Made by a program: the position numbers and the translations under genes. Below, piece by piece: positions 10,340-21,412 of a stretch of 64,000 nucleotides of DNA. Location: contig OX123183.2 in the NCBI GenBank assembly GCA_944739405.2, positions 96,610,729 to 96,674,728 on the forward strand, read 5' to 3'. The first letter of the stretch is position 1; the number at the start of each line of letters is the position of its first letter. The stretch is from Euclidia mi (taxonomy: Eukaryota; Arthropoda; Insecta; Lepidoptera; Erebidae). Under the pieces are notes generated by a model that made no database searches, was not told where the DNA came from, and was given only the letters and a program-made list of their open reading frames with translations.

Positions 10340-11765
10340 TATTTATCATATTTATTTTATTTATGATATTATTTATATAATTTTAAAGCAATTAGCTAAA
10401 TAACTGCTTCATATCGCTTACAATAACCAGCACGCTTGTCCTCAATTGTATACCACTGCACCAATAAAGTTATGAAATATTCTAACATGTTCATTGCTTA
10501 CGCATACACAATTACACAATACATCGAATTCTTACACTGATCAATGTGTTTTATAGAAGGTTAACTAAAAGCTATACGTATTTACTTCATCAGCTACTTA
10601 GAAAAATAATAATTTTATTTTACCAAGCACTATTTTTACACTTACGCGCACGCTAAATCCTTAAACCTACTCTTGATAATCCTTTTTAGAGCAATATCCA
10701 CACACTGACAAATTGCCACAATGAAACAATAAATACGGCCTTAACGTATGATATATTAGAATAAATAGTGCCATAAATATGTTGGTACTGACAACAATGA
10801 ACTATTTGTTAAGTAGGAATGCTTTATGTAGGCTTTTAGTATTTATAGTACCATTCAATCATAGATTTATGATAGTGCAAAAACGGCATAAACTTGGATT
10901 AAAATCGTTGCTAGGAGCCATATGACTTTGAGCGCCTAAGATCGTATTTTCATTTAAGTTCTCACATTAAAGTGACAAATAATGTGCTTTGATGATAAAT
11001 AAAGAGATCAACATTTTCTTATTTATTTTATTTAGACATACATCTGCTTTCTATCTGTAGCAAAATGCAGAAACAACTTAAATAAACTCGGCAGTATCAA
11101 CTCTGTGAAACTTTTCTCATGTCTCGAATCTTTTCTTCCGTATGCCATTTGTATGTGTCTGTCTCCGTCAAATGTGCGAGCTTGACGGGTTTCAACCACA
11201 AAAATATTATTTAGTTGTATATCTTTTGTCAGTTAAATATTACAATATTATGGTGTATTATATGATGCTCGTCTTAATTATGTTATAACGGTACCTATAG
11301 GTACTTCGCCAGGGTTACGTATAGGTACTACATAATGATGTGATAAAGAACATTTCGATCGGAATCGGACAGTCAATCAATTTCAAAATAATGCATAGAT
11401 TTCAATTTTGTACATTCATTATAGAAATACAACTTAACTAAAAGTATTAATCGAGAATATTTTATTTAACTTGTAAACTATCGTTTGGACTTGATAAAAG
11501 TACACAAGATGAATAAATTAAAAGACTCTTTCATTTCTAATTACGACAGTAAATCAGACGCAAAAAAATACAAACACCGGTGTTCTGTGAATCCGCGTTG
11601 ACTTTGAAAGAAAATTGGCACATTTCCAAGGGACATTTGAGTATTACATAAAATTGCCGTGAGAGATATATCTTATAAGTCTTTTAGAAACTATCAACGC
11701 AGTATTTTCCCATTGTAATTCAAATTAAAAGTATGTAAACGTGTGAGTTGGTTCTTTTTGGAATC

Positions 11766-11894
11766 ATGTCGAAAATATCAGTTGCTGAGATAAAGACTGC
11801 AAGTGACAGTATCAGTTCGTTGAAGCATACGGAGGCTTCGACTGCTTGCCACGATATAAAACCACGGTTACTTATACTTCCGTCCAACGAATAA
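11766..11894 (+). CDS. Possible small ORF, 42 codons, kept in both copies
   Basis: The frame starts MSKISVAEIKTASDS and ends LLILPSNE before TAA. The duplicate at 45,888-46,016 is the same length with the same start and stop. The three differences I see are A-to-T and L-to-V replacements plus one silent third-base change. There is no signal peptide, membrane segment or known domain. It may be a small protein, one exon of a longer gene, or chance in a slowly changing tract. No upstream promoter or splice context decides this. Confidence 0.25.
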   Translation: MSKISVAEIKTASDSISSLKHTEASTACHDIKPRLLILPSNE

Positions 11895-11992
11895 GCGGCT
11901 TACCATCAGCTGTATTCGTTGAAAGTATTTTGTGTGAGGGAGGAATAGTGTAGGCTTATAGCAGTTATAGCATTATGGCATTCGTTTTTTTA

Positions 11993-12335
11993 TGTCAAAA
12001 TCAAAATCATTTATTCATCTTGGCCACAAAGTGGCGCTTATGAACGTCAAAATTTAAGTTAATTACTTAATGATTCTACATTTACATTTACTGCCACGTT
12101 CGCAATGCAATAGGTAGAACCACGGGAAAGAACGGGCAATAAAACTCATGGCCACTCTTTTGAAACAAATATAATGGTGGTACATTTTATTTTTGTAAGG
12201 AGCTGCAACTGTTTCACATTGTAGACATCTACTAGTAAAATTTTTAGTAGCTATTGATATCATTCTCAAGCAGTAAATGATGTTCATATGGTAAGCCACC
12301 CAAAGTAAATATGGTGTCTTTGCAGATCTCCAGTT
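11993..12335 (-). mobile_element. LINE 3' tail, copy A only
   Basis: On the reverse strand the sequence ends CACTTTGTGGCCAAGATGAA, followed by TAAATGATTTTGATTTTGA. This is a tail type I recognise from lepidopteran non-LTR elements. Copy B goes directly from the left to the right flank (near 46,090), so this is a later insertion. No coding part remains. Confidence 0.6.
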
Positions 12336-12362
12336 AATTGATTGTAGGTAGAATATTAGGTC

Positions 12363-12480
12363 TGGCTGCATGGGTAGCGTATTGGTTAAAGCGGTTAGAG
12401 TCGTCTTTTTCTACTGAGTATACAATACTCATTTCAGGTTCGGGTTTAAATCAAACGTTACAAAACTTGACACACCTAGT
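12363..12480 (+). mobile_element. Degenerate tRNA-like SINE remnant
   Basis: CTGCATGGGTAGCGTATTGG and GGTTAAAGCGG, with a later GGTTCGGGTTTAAATC, look like decayed A and B boxes. A related stretch is at 46,152-46,205 in copy B, interrupted there by a MITE. This is weak evidence and the family is unknown. Confidence 0.3.
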
Positions 12481-12536
12481 TGTTAAGCCTAAATTTTACA
12501 GCTAAGATATGATCCTTGACTCGTGAATTTTCTTCG

Positions 12537-13036
12537 TCTCTTTTGCAGAATGTCGCGCCAGGGACTTAGAGTAAAATTATGTGTGTCTCATTCATTATTT
12601 CCGAGCTGTGTGGTTAGGTGCGACGAACTAAATAAATAGGTTATGTTAGGTTCTGTTTTGACCCTTAACCCAAAAATAGGAGCCCTGCGAAGCAGGACTC
12701 CGTCAACTTAGGCCACATTCTTCACACTAGTTTAATAAACTGAAGTTGACGGGCCCTGCGAAGCAGGGCTCCGTCCTATTTTCGGATTAAGGATCAAAAG
12801 AGAACCTAACATAACCTATTTAGTTACTGGAATTACAGTCGGACCCATGGGCGTCACCAAGACGTCTTTATTGTTTTGAAAATAGAAATTTTACTCTAAG
12901 TCCCTGGCGCGACATTCTGCGAAAGAGACATTCTGCGAAAGAGACATTTTGCAAAAGAGACATTTTGCGAAAGAGACATTCTGCGAAAGAGACGTTTTAC
13001 GACCAGGGGACATTTTGCGAAAGAGACATTTTGCGC
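12537..13036. mobile_element. Foldback element with nested inverted repeats and a 16-bp tandem array
   Basis: Outer arms of about 42 bp lie at 12,537-12,578 and 12,887-12,928 (GCGCCAGGGACTTAGAGTAA and complement). Inner arms of about 78 bp lie at 12,633-12,710 and 12,743-12,821, each carrying the mini-hairpin CCTGCGAAGCAGG. The right end continues into about seven units of GACATTTTGCGAAAGA (12,911-13,036). It is absent from copy B. No coding frame is present. Confidence 0.75.
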
Positions 13037-13340
13037 CTGAGCCATACAGGACAGATGTCCTACCTTAAATAGCGAACTTTAATTATACAGTCGTGATGAA
13101 TTATTTATTTAATTCCATAATTATGTTACAATTTTGTCAGTCACTCTTGTTACAGACAAGTCTTTAAGCAGGCATTCTACCCACTTCAGTTTTCCAGTCC
13201 TTACCGTTTGAGTGCCTTAACAATAGGCTTGTGTCCTAAAATGTAATTAGCGATTGATTCGTTCCTTTATTAGATGTAAAACTGAAATACCTGATTTTTC
13301 TTCAAAAATCGATCAGCAACATTACTAATTGAATAAATTT

Positions 13341-13550
13341 GACTGCACGGTTGGTGTAGTGGTTTAAGCGGTCGCCTCGGCGCTTGACACTGCGCCGAGT
13401 TTTGTGCACGAGGCAACACTTTGTGTGATTCACAAATTGTTGTTTCGAGTCTGGGTGTTCATTGTGTCCGTTAGTTGTATGTTTTTAAAGTCCCCTGCGA
13501 CACAGGATTTAGTCCTAATGCGGGAGTCGAGATTGTCTTAAAAAATAATT
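13341..13550 (+). mobile_element. tRNA-derived SINE, family S4
   Basis: The head GACTGCACGGTTGGTGTAGT with GGTTTAAGCGGTCGCCT gives the A-box region. TTGTTTCGAGTCTGG is a worn B box. The body ends GCGGGAGTCGAGATTGTC and an A-rich tail. Only in copy A. Confidence 0.7.
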
Positions 13551-13996
13551 AAACTTAAACGCAATCAAACTGAGTGCGTGTGACACGAGGCCTGCACCGC
13601 GCTGTGCTTTAATGACTATCGGGCGTGGAGTAGTCAGAAGCGTTCACACGCTACAGTCGTCCACCAAAAACGGCTTTTTAAAAACCTTTTTGAATTTGAC
13701 ACGAAAACGCTGTAAACCATCATGGCGGTTGAGTGATATCACAAAGTCCAAAACAAAACAAACTGTGAATGAAGTCTGGTCTGATGTACCCACTTTTATT
13801 TTGTTATATTCGATTTGACTGGTAGAAAGTTTGACGTTTTAGTTGTATTTACTACTTATTTATCAACAACATTAATGGCGGACGTACTGTTTGATGTAGT
13901 GCTCTCTGATTGGTGTTCACTGTCACAAGAATAAATACATTATTTTTTGTTGTAGAATCCTAAAAATAACATTAATCTTACCTTTTTATAAGCCTA
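13551..13996. other. Copy A-only stretch, no gene seen
   Basis: Non-repetitive by eye. A 68-codon open frame at 13,612 has no recognisable domain and no comparison copy, and I do not call it a gene. Confidence 0.4.
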
Positions 13997-14451
13997 TCCT
14001 ACTTCCTACTAATATTATAAATGTGAAAGTTTGTGAAGATGTATGTATGGATGGATGTTTGTTACTCTTTCACGCAAAAACTACTGAACGGATTTGAATG
14101 AAAATTTACAGTAATATAGTTTATACATCAGAATAACACATAGGCTACAATTTATAAAGATTTTGTATAATGTTGCCATAATATAAGAAAAAGTATCAAC
14201 CAAGTCAGCAAAAATCCTGAGCTCTGAAAGCTATCTTCGCGTGCGTTGCCTAAACCGTGAAAGTTACTTAAAGATAATGTACGGTGATATTGTTTATCTT
14301 AAAAAGTTCTAAACAAAAGACCGCGGCAGCATTTATTTATTTATTTGGGTCAAATTTAGTAATTGGAATTTTACCCCCTTCCTGATGAGAGATTGATCTG
14401 ATATTTGGTATTAATCCTGATGACAATATAAGATAATATTTAAATGATTGT

Positions 14452-15012
14452 AAATCCAAGATGGCCGCCGACACAAAATGGTGGATCACATATATTACTG
14501 CACAACAACCGCAATATGGGTATCAAATGAATGAGCTTGACTGGTAGAATGGAGCTCACTATGAAAAATCCAAGATGGCCGCCGCTACAAAATGGCGGAT
14601 TACTTATTTTCCACAAATACCTCAATATGGGTATCAAATGAAAGGGCTTGATTCGTAGAATAGAGCTCACTATGAAAAATCCAAGATGGCTGGCACCGCA
14701 AAATGTCGGATTACATATTTGTCACAAATACCTCAATATGGGTATTGAATGAAAGGGCTTGATTGGTAAAATAGGGCTCACAATGAAAAATCCAAGATGG
14801 CTGCCGCCACAAAATGGCGGATTTCCATATTTTCCTCAAATAAGTCAATATGGGTATCAAATGAAAGGGCTTGATTGGTAGAATAGAGCTCACTAAGAAA
14901 AATCCAAGATGGCCGCCACCACAAAATGGCGGATTACCTATTTTCCACAAATACCTTAATATGGGCATCAAATGACAGGGTTTGATTGGTAGAACAGGGC
15001 TTACTATGAAAA
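14452..15012. repeat. Minisatellite, five units of about 112 bp
   Basis: Units start with AAATCCAAGATGG at 14,452, 14,566, 14,677, 14,788 and 14,900. Each unit has CACAAAATGGCGGATTAC, an AATATGGGTATCAAATGA segment and a TGATTGGTAGAATAG segment. Reverse-strand open frames (14,440-14,670; 14,711-15,037) arise from the repeat periodicity and are not credible genes. Confidence 0.93.
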
Positions 15013-15272
15013 TAGAATGAGAAGTATCAACTAACAAAAACTAAAAACTTGAAACTAAAATAAATTAATCAAAAAATATTTTAATTCTGGGCGTATCGTA
15101 TCCAGAGTAAACATTATGATAGAAATTTCACTTGCCCAACGATTTTATATTTGTCTGATCAATACCCCAGATTGATGAGAAGATTGGTGCGATCTGGTAG
15201 CTAGGACTTACCGAATTACTTTTTAGCTTTTTAGTACATAACCTAACTACATCATTTTTATAGTAACATAAA

Positions 15273-17617
15273 CCGGTCAAGTGCGAGTCGGACTCGCGCA
15301 CCAAGGGTTCCGTACAAAGCTGTAGGTATATATAATTATTAAAAAAATTGTGATGTAACAAAAATTTTGGGTTTTCAAAAATTTTTTTCCGATGTGCTAT
15401 AACACGCTGCTTTATGCCAGATTTCAAGAGTCTAGGTTGACAGGTACCCTTTAGTTTTGACTTGAGCATTTGATATGAATTTAAATTTCATACCCCTACG
15501 GATTCATGAAGAAAGGGGTAGCGCCTTTAAAATTATAAAAAACCCTAAAAATATTATAATTATATGATGTAACTAAAAAAAATATGATTTTCGCAATTTT
15601 TCCTTTATCTGTGCTATATAAGAATTTGCTTCGTGCCAAATTTCAAAATTCTTAGTTCACGGGAAGTACCCTGTAGGTTTTGAAACCCTTGCGAATAGTT
15701 GCGAGTTTGAAAATAGGTTTAAATTGCTGTTTCTGTTGATTGCAATAGAATAGAAATTTGATTTTATTACAGCTTAATGGTGTTATATACCTGAGTAGGT
15801 ATTTGATCATCATCCTCTTAGCGTTATTCCAGTTTCAATCTGGGGTCCACTTACTAGTCTAACTGGATTTAGCTGAATACTAGCTTTCCACAGAGCGACT
15901 GCCTGCCTGACCTCCGCAACCCGAAGAGATAGCGATATTTCAATGGTTTAGACTAGTGTCAGTTGATTAAGAAGTTACTGACGCCCTGTAACGACTGTCT
16001 AAGATCTTCATGACAACCGAGACTGACGGCTTATCGCGCTCTCCGAGGCACGGGACAAGCAATAATTAATAATTCAACAGAATTGAGTATTTGATATGAA
16101 TTTCAATTTAATAACTCTACGCGTTCATGAGGAAAGAGGTAGTAACTATAAAAAATTTAAAATGTTTTTCATTTATGATGTAACTAAAAAATTACATTTC
16201 TGGAAAATTTTCCTTAATCTGTGCTATAAGAAGATTCCAAGTTTATGGGAAGTACCCTGTAGGTTTTGATTCCCTTGTGAGTTTCGAAAATTTGCGAGAA
16301 TTTGCGGCATAAACAGCTGTATCTTTTGATTGCGTTGGCTTATAAGTTTGATCCTGTTACAGCTTAAAGATATTATACATTTGAGTATTTGATATGAATT
16401 TCAATTTAATACCTCTATGCATTCATATGGAAAGGGATAGTAACTATTTTTTTTATTTTATATTATAATAATGTGATGTTACTAAAAATTAAGGGTTTTC
16501 GAAATTTTTCTTTATCTGTACTATAAGACCTTGGTTTGTAACAAATTTCAAGAATATAAGTTTACGGCAATTTAATAACTCTACGCGTTCATGAGGAAAG
16601 AGGTAGTAACTATAATTTTTTTTAAATGTTTTTATTATATACACAGAGTACATTGTGGTGCGATATCACGTAACTAAAAATTTACATTTCTGGAATTTTT
16701 TCCTTAATCTGTGCTATAAGAAGATTCTAAGTTCATGGGAAGTACCCTGTAGGTTTTGCTTCCCTTGTGAGTTTAGAAAATTTGCGAGAATTTGCAGCAT
16801 AAACAGCTGTATCTTTTGATTGCGTTGGCTTAGAAGTTTGATCCTGTTACAGCTTAAAGATATTATAGATTTGAGTATTTGATATGAATTTCAATTTAAT
16901 ACATCTATGCATTCATATGGAAAGGGCTAGTAACTTATTTTTTTATTTTATATTATAATAATATGATGTTACTAAAAATTTACGGTTTTCGCAATTTTCC
17001 CTTTATTTGTGCCACAAGACATTGCTTCGTACCAAATTTTAAGATTCCGAGTTCAGGGGAAGTACCCTGTAGGTTTTGATTCCCTTGCGAGTAGTTGCGA
17101 GAAAATATGCGGCTTAAATTGCTGTATCTTTTTATTGCGTTGACATAGAAGCTTGATTTTGTTACAGCTTACAGGTATTATCGACTTGAGTATTTGATAT
17201 GAATTTAAATTTAATAGCTTTACGCGTTCATGAGAAAATGGTAATAACTTTAAAATGACTAAAAATATTTTTATGATATGATGTAACTAAAAATTTACAG
17301 TTTTCGCAATTTTTCCTTTATTTGTGCTATGAGACATTACTTCTTACCAAATTTCAAGATTCTGAGTTCTCGGGAAGTACCCTGTAGGTTTTGAGTTTCG
17401 AAAATTTGCAGCATAAACGGCTGTATCTTTTGATTGCGTTCGCTTAGAAGTTTGATTTTTTCACAGCTTCACGGGACAGTAGATTTGACTATTTGATATA
17501 AATTTCAGTTTGATACCTCCACACGTTTCTGAGAAAAAGGGTCTTGACAGACGGACGGACAACAAAGTGATCCTATAAGGGTTCCGTTTTTTCATTTCGA
17601 GGTACGGAACCCTAAAA
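15273..17617 (+). mobile_element. TIR repeat of the AGGGTTCCGTAC family, internally amplified
   Basis: Begins GGTCAAGTGCGAGTCGGACT with AAGGGTTCCGTAC, and ends AAGGGTTCCGTTTT... then GGTACGGAACCCT, so AGGGTTCCGTAC forms inverted ends. Inside, a unit of about 300 bp is repeated. It is marked by GAGTATTTGATATGAATTT at 15,463 (variant), 16,083, 16,383, 16,873, 17,187 and 17,487 (variant), plus a partial start at 16,570. Each unit carries GAAGTACCCTGTAGGTTTTG. There is no coding frame with a known domain. Two sister elements lie at 17,637-18,408 and, reversed, at 60,932-61,268. Confidence 0.8.
15807..16076 (-). mobile_element. SINE S1, truncated, inside the tandem array
   Basis: The reverse-strand body and tail of S1 (CATCCTCTTAGCGTTATTCC at its 3' end, then GACCTCCGCAACCCG). 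It ends near 16,076 without the tRNA head. It splits the first array unit, so it inserted after the array existed. Confidence 0.85.
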
Positions 17618-17636
17618 ACAGTATAACATACAAAAA

Positions 17637-18297
17637 AAATCGGGCAAGTGCGAGTCTGACTCGCACACCGAGGGTTCCGTACGCATTTTACCTTATTTGA
17701 GGTTGGTGCTAATTACGCTAGTCTTGTAAATCTGAGGGTCTAGTACCAGTTTGCACTCAATCGTCACGGTGGACGATAGCCTAGACGACAGGAACAATTT
17801 CCATACATTTTCTAAATGCGCCCTCTAGAGGTCTCTATCGATCGCTTCTCTCCGTTAGGGGCGCTTTAACAAGTACGAAAATTAACCTTAATTTTCAACT
17901 TTTTAAAATTTTCAGAATTTTTCCTTTATTTGTGCTGTAGGACCCTGCTTTTGGCCAAATTTCGTGATTCTAGTTCAACGGGAACTACCATATAGGTTTT
18001 CGACCCAAAACCTATAGGGTACTTACGGTTGACCTAGAATTATCAATTTTTGTCAAAACCAAGGTCTTACAGCACAAGTAAAGGAAAAATTCCGAAAATT
18101 AAAAAAAGTTGAAAATTAAGGTTAATTTTGGTGCTTACAAGTTTTCGCAAAAACCTAATTTTGACCATATCTTTTTATCGGGTCGACCCAGGACCCTGAT
18201 TTTTACACACCTAATAGGAACCATAGACCTCAGTATCTGGTATAAATTTCAATTTGCTAGGTCCACCCGTTCCTAAGAAAATCGGTGGTGACACACG

Positions 18298-18348
<51 letters not shown>

Positions 18349-18408
18349 GGACAAGAAAGTGATCTTATAAGGGTTCCTTTTTTACCTTGTGAGGTACGGA
18401 ACCCTAAA
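17637..18408 (+). mobile_element. Second AGGGTTCCGTAC repeat, with a large internal inverted duplication
   Basis: The ends are GGGCAAGTGCGAGTCTGACT with GAGGGTTCCGTACG at the left and GAGGTACGGAACCCT at the right. A microsatellite of ACAG/GACA units lies at 18,298-18,349. Segments 17,881-18,000 and 18,007-18,125 are imperfect reverse complements around about 18,003. The reversed sister at 60,932-61,268 has only one of these halves, so the inverted half is secondary. Confidence 0.8.
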
Positions 18409-19999
18409 AATATTTATGTTTTTTACAATGCTCATTCTAGAGTACCTTATTATAATTGTTTTCAAAATCGATAGATTTATTGCCTTCAGTATTTAATGTA
18501 GATATACTTTGTCTTTTACAGTAAGTAGTCTGGACGAATAGTTTAAAAGTTATCACGATATAATTGACCTAAGCGCAGCGTTATTAAAAGCGCTTTCTAT
18601 GAGTTGGAGGAACGGTCTTATATAAGTATGTACTTTGTGGTAATGCTTTCAGTTTTTATTTTTGCTGCTGTTATATTCAGTAGGTATATAAGCTCTTCAT
18701 AAATTCAATAATATACCTGCATACTAATCTTTACCTGAAGTTCGACGATTATGAAAACAAAAGTATTTTTTAAGTATTATCTGTTAATATGTATGCTACA
18801 CGAATAGTATAATGTATGCTACACGGCTAATCTGCAGAGCCGTTTGTGAGGAAATTTGACATGGATAGTCTGAAACCCGCGGAAGTACTTAGGCTACTCT
18901 TCATTAGAATTACATGCGGGCGAAGCCGCGGGCGAAAGCTAGTAAATGATAAACTTTATTGACATCTTAAAATCATAATTAATGTATAGATACTACAATC
19001 TTGTTCTATAATCTGTGGATACTACTATCAAACCGATTTATTCTTAGTGGACACAAGCCTATTAAACTAGACAGGTAAGGGATATGGATACCAATATATG
19101 CAGATTCTGTTTATTTAAGCTGATTTTGTGAGTACAATCGACTACCAGACGTATCAATTATAATGCTTTGAAATTATAACTAACTAAATTACTTTTAAAT
19201 TATGTTATAATTACATCTAAACAAATTACTATATATTAAATTAATACTTTCTTTTAAGATAACCTTTTAGGGCACGTGGACTAGAATTAAAAATCAAAAG
19301 CTTAACAATTAAAACAAAGTCAAATCACTGACTTAAAATATTAAATTACGAGAATAATTAAAGGCGATTTCATTATCGAAACTCAATCTTAATAAGTATG
19401 AATATTATAATTATATTAATTATTCTGGAGGAGTAAGACCCCATTATTGAAGAGGTCACTCCCAGTGGTCTCAGCAATTATCTTAATGAAATACATTAAT
19501 CAGAAGGGTTGCTACTATATTATCCTCTTTGTCTTGATCTTGAGATAATGCGTATTAAGACGCTAAAATATATTTATGAAGCATTTGTAATATGTACATA
19601 TAATGTTAAGAATCCATACATATTGCAGTCCAGCAATTAGTGTGAGAGATATTAGTTTTAGTAAAATATGTACGTTATTCGTAGACTTATAATAATGTTG
19701 ACTTATATCTGCTATTTATATGAACCGTGTAATATAACATAACTAGCTGTCGTGTGCGACTCGGTTCGCGTGGAATAAAATTTCCCCGTATTTTTTTACA
19801 TTTTTGTATTGAAAAATGTTGAAAAGAAACGGGGGAAATCGGTGAATAGAGCTCGGCTTCTATTGGTTATACTGTGATGATATATAGCTTATAGCGTTCC
19901 TCAAAAAATAAGTTATCTAACATTGAAATAATTTTTCAAATCGGACCAGTAGTTCCGGAGATTAGTGCTCTTCAGCTGTATATATTAGGGTAGATTCCA

Positions 20000-20216
20000 G
20001 CCGCGGTAGCCTACTTGAGGTACCAACAGACTGCCATGCAGAATGTATCGCGTTCGCATCCACGGCGCGCACCACTACTTTTCGGAGTTATGGTGCGTTT
20101 CGCTGTGCCTTTGGGTTGCAGGTATCAGACAGGCAGTCACTCCGTGGAAAGCTTATATTCAGTCAGACTAGTAAGCGGACCCAGTGCTGTAACTGGGATA
20201 AGTGTAGGAGGATGCT
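20000..20216 (+). mobile_element. SINE S1, internally deleted, ancestral
   Basis: The head CGGTAGCCTACTTGAGGTAC, a B-box region CGCGTTCGCATCC, then the S1 body (CAGACAGGCAGTCACTCCG) and tail (CTGGGATAAGTGTAGGAGGA). About 130 bp of the centre are missing. The same deleted form is at 47,808-48,020, so the deletion predates the duplication. Confidence 0.8.
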
Positions 20217-21241
20217 GTATAAATATATAATACAATTGCACAGTGTTCTGCATTCATCACTGTTTAACATTGCGCCGTGTGTTATTTGTTCAATCTACAA
20301 ACGTGTAAATTTTCTGAGATATTTTTTTTAATATGTGTGTTCTTCGCGGTCATTAATTGAATGTTAGTAAAGTTTTTTGCTTTACAAAATTTCTAGCTAG
20401 TGCAAAATTCGAATTTTTCATTTAAGACGTTTTATTAGTTAATACTACTTTAAAAAATGCTCTAAGTACAGGCAAAGTAAGACTACATGTAACAGGTTGG
20501 TGGTAAAATATGATCAGTCGAACAACTTCCCGGTCGGTCACCTTAAGGGCGAGAATCGCACAGCAAGAAATCGTCGCTTCCAGTGCTACTTTACACGCAC
20601 ATTGACACTCGTATACAAAACCAGTTTCTAGTGTGCCTCGACTCTAAGAGCGAGCCAAGGGAATATTTTTCAAACTGTACTAGCGCCGACTTGTTTGATT
20701 GTACATCAATGGAATTTTGTTTATTATTTTATCTTGGCTCGAGAAATAATAATAATAATAATTTATTTATCTTCAAAAATACAAAAAGGTACACTACAAT
20801 TAGCCTTAAATTAGTTTTAATTGATATAACTAGCCTAGACGTTTCATGAAGATTACAATGTCTTCAATGCCCGCCTGAGAAAACTAGTACAATATTGCAA
20901 TCATATTTATAAATTAATTTATTGAGTTTAATATCCTTGTTTACACAGTTATCCTTATATTGTTATTTTATTCTCCCTGATTATTTATAAATCTTTCTTA
21001 TAAACAATGTTTGTTTTGCGCAAACTGATCGCATAATAAATCAATTTATAAATACTAAGCCTATATCATATTATTATCCTTGGGTATTTACAAAATATAA
21101 CATTTATTTTCAGTTAGAATTTCCTATACCTAAGACATGTAGCATCAATACAAAAAGGAAACACAATGCCTAGTTCTAAAATGTGTAAGTTTGTATAACT
21201 AGTCACCTAGTAAAAACATATAATATTCATTAGTTAATTAT

Positions 21242-21370
21242 TTTATAGAATTCTGCCCGATCCCGTGGGATTTCGGGCAATCCCTTCTTAGTGTTACGGT
21301 CTCTAATAAACATACAGAGAAATTTCAGGTCCTTACAGTTTTGGTTGTGCGTTGTTTGTCTGTAACAAAA

Positions 21371-21377
<7 letters not shown>
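21242..21377. mobile_element. Old fragment of the small CTAG-Helitron family
   Basis: TCTGCCCGATCCCGTGGGAT and ATCCCTTCTTAGTGTTACGG match the body of the elements at 23,063-23,273 and 48,489-48,697, but diverged. It is shared with copy B (about 49,027-49,340), where a MITE has inserted into it. Confidence 0.65.

Positions 21378-21410
<33 letters not shown>
21378..21410. repeat. (TA)n microsatellite
   Basis: An uninterrupted run of TA units. Copy B has only a short TATATATA run here. Copy-specific sequence starts at this point and the alignment resumes near 29,040, so the run may mark a breakpoint. Confidence 0.9.

Positions 21411-21412
<2 letters not shown>

Larger units (their letters stand above)
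10213..11992. other. Gene-free shared backbone
   Basis: Collinear with 44,405-46,100, with scattered substitutions and small indels. Apart from the 42-codon open frame at 11,766 nothing coding is seen. Confidence 0.55.
13997..18942 (+). mobile_element. Helitron-like ends enclosing a repeat nest
   Basis: The left end TCCTACT...ACTAATATTATAAATGTG, followed by GTTACTCTTTCACGCAAAAA and GAACGGATTTGAATGAAA, matches a common lepidopteran Helitron 5' region. It begins with TC after an A at 13,996. The right end, GCGGGCGAAGCCGC (small hairpin) then GGGCGAAAGCTAG, stops with CTAG at 18,939-18,942 before a T. These fit Helitron rules for insertion between A and T. Whether they are the two ends of one 4.9-kb element or two separate remnants is open. 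I see no Rep/helicase coding. The interior is filled by other repeats. Confidence 0.55.
18943..21377. other. Shared backbone, gene-free
   Basis: From about 19,110 collinear with about 46,920-49,350. Positions 19,410-19,800 are nearly identical to 47,220-47,610. Open frames near 20,015 and 20,583 have no recognisable domain; the first lies in SINE sequence. The (AAT)n run at 20,740-20,760, absent from the other copy, may be a LINE tail. Confidence 0.5.

Noticed and set aside
13612..13818. 68-codon open frame
   Set aside because: No domain, no paralogue to compare, surrounded by repeats.
14440..15037. Minisatellite as a CRISPR array
   Set aside because: Whole 112-bp units are repeated with no unique spacers, and the genome is eukaryotic.
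15128..15469. Reverse-strand open frame of 113 codons
   Set aside because: Overlaps the end of the AGGGTTCCGTAC repeat; no domain, explained by the repeat.
18298..18349. ACAG repeat as a CRISPR-like or regulatory array
   Set aside because: Simple 4-bp microsatellite inside a transposable element; no spacers.
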